Below, piece after piece: positions 7,482 to 7,546 of a stretch of DNA of 7,546 nt. Position numbers and translations under genes: made by a program. The number at the start of each line of letters is the position of its first letter. Position 1 is the stretch's first letter. Location: contig DTVC01000032.1 in the NCBI GenBank assembly GCA_012963775.1, positions 1-7,546 on the forward strand, written 5' to 3'. The notes below the pieces were generated by a model that was not told the origin of the DNA, made no database searches, and saw nothing but the letters and a program-made list of their open reading frames with translations. The DNA is from Candidatus Pelagibacter sp. Lineage in GTDB: Bacteria > Pseudomonadota > Alphaproteobacteria > Pelagibacterales > Pelagibacteraceae.

Positions 7482-7484
7482 AAT

Positions 7485-7546
7485 TTATTTATTTATTAAA
7501 TGGTTATAAATAGGGAATTTAGAACAAAGTGCAACAACTTCTTTTC
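7485..7546 (-). CDS. glyA: Serine hydroxymethyltransferase GlyA, C-terminal fragment (runs off the window)
   Basis: An open frame enters from the right edge and ends in TAA at 7487-7485. Its last 19 residues are KEVVALCSKFPIYNHLINK. The E-V-x-x-L-C-x-x-F-P-I-Y ending is the usual tail of bacterial GlyA (E. coli ends in I-C-x-x-Y-P-V-Y). GlyA interconverts serine and glycine and charges tetrahydrofolate with a one-carbon unit. The stop is 3 bases before the nrdR start on the same strand, and glyA-nrdR-ribD is a familiar alphaproteobacterial order. With so few residues, the call depends on this tail plus the context. The operon promoter would lie outside the window. Confidence 0.75.
   Translation of the reverse strand, partial: KEVVALCSKFPIYNHLINK

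Noticed and set aside
7482..7484. FMN riboswitch ahead of the riboflavin genes
   Set aside because: Only 3 bases lie between glyA and nrdR, and all later junctions overlap, so there is no space for an RFN element in the window.

Overview
The window reads as a stretch of ordinary core chromosome from an AT-rich, very compact alphaproteobacterial genome. The best fit is a free-living marine lineage of the SAR11 (Pelagibacterales) type or a similar streamlined group. Four things support this: the strong A+T bias with Lys/Asn/Ile-rich proteins, the near absence of intergenic DNA, a bc1-complex assembly chaperone lying divergent to a BamE-like lipoprotein next to rpmF-plsX, and the order glyA-nrdR-ribD-ribE-ribB-ribH-nusB. 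The lineage is inferred from gene content and protein character, not from a search.

Layout, left to right. Positions 1-818 hold a minus-strand cluster transcribed towards position 1: a ubiquinol-cytochrome c chaperone family gene, rpmF (ribosomal protein L32) and the first 26 codons of plsX. The only plus-strand gene, a bamE-like lipoprotein gene (819-1271), starts directly beside the chaperone gene: the two start codons form CATATG with no base between them. Its stop codon overlaps that of hppA, a membrane pyrophosphatase gene on the minus strand (1268-3361). After a 73-bp gap with a weak terminator-like hairpin, the rest of the window is one minus-strand operon. In transcription order it runs glyA (3' end only), nrdR, ribD, ribE, ribB with a decayed ribA-like domain, ribH and nusB. 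Every junction from nrdR to nusB overlaps (20, 1, 1, 4 and 4 nt), and glyA-nrdR is separated by 3 nt. No gene-free stretch reaches 300 bases.

How the genes fit together. ribD, ribE, ribB and ribH cover riboflavin synthesis except for GTP cyclohydrolase II. That activity is probably missing here, because the C-terminal half of the ribB product lacks the zinc cysteines, so a separate ribA is expected elsewhere. NrdR represses ribonucleotide reductase genes, GlyA supplies one-carbon units, and NusB acts in rRNA transcription antitermination. The left half serves respiration (bc1 assembly), envelope building (BamE, PlsX), translation (L32) and energy saving from pyrophosphate (HppA).

I did not find a new kind of system, mobile element, CRISPR array, RNA gene or riboswitch. 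The points most worth checking are an altered zinc-ribbon spacing in NrdR, the degenerate GTP cyclohydrolase II domain, and the zero-spacer divergent start codons.
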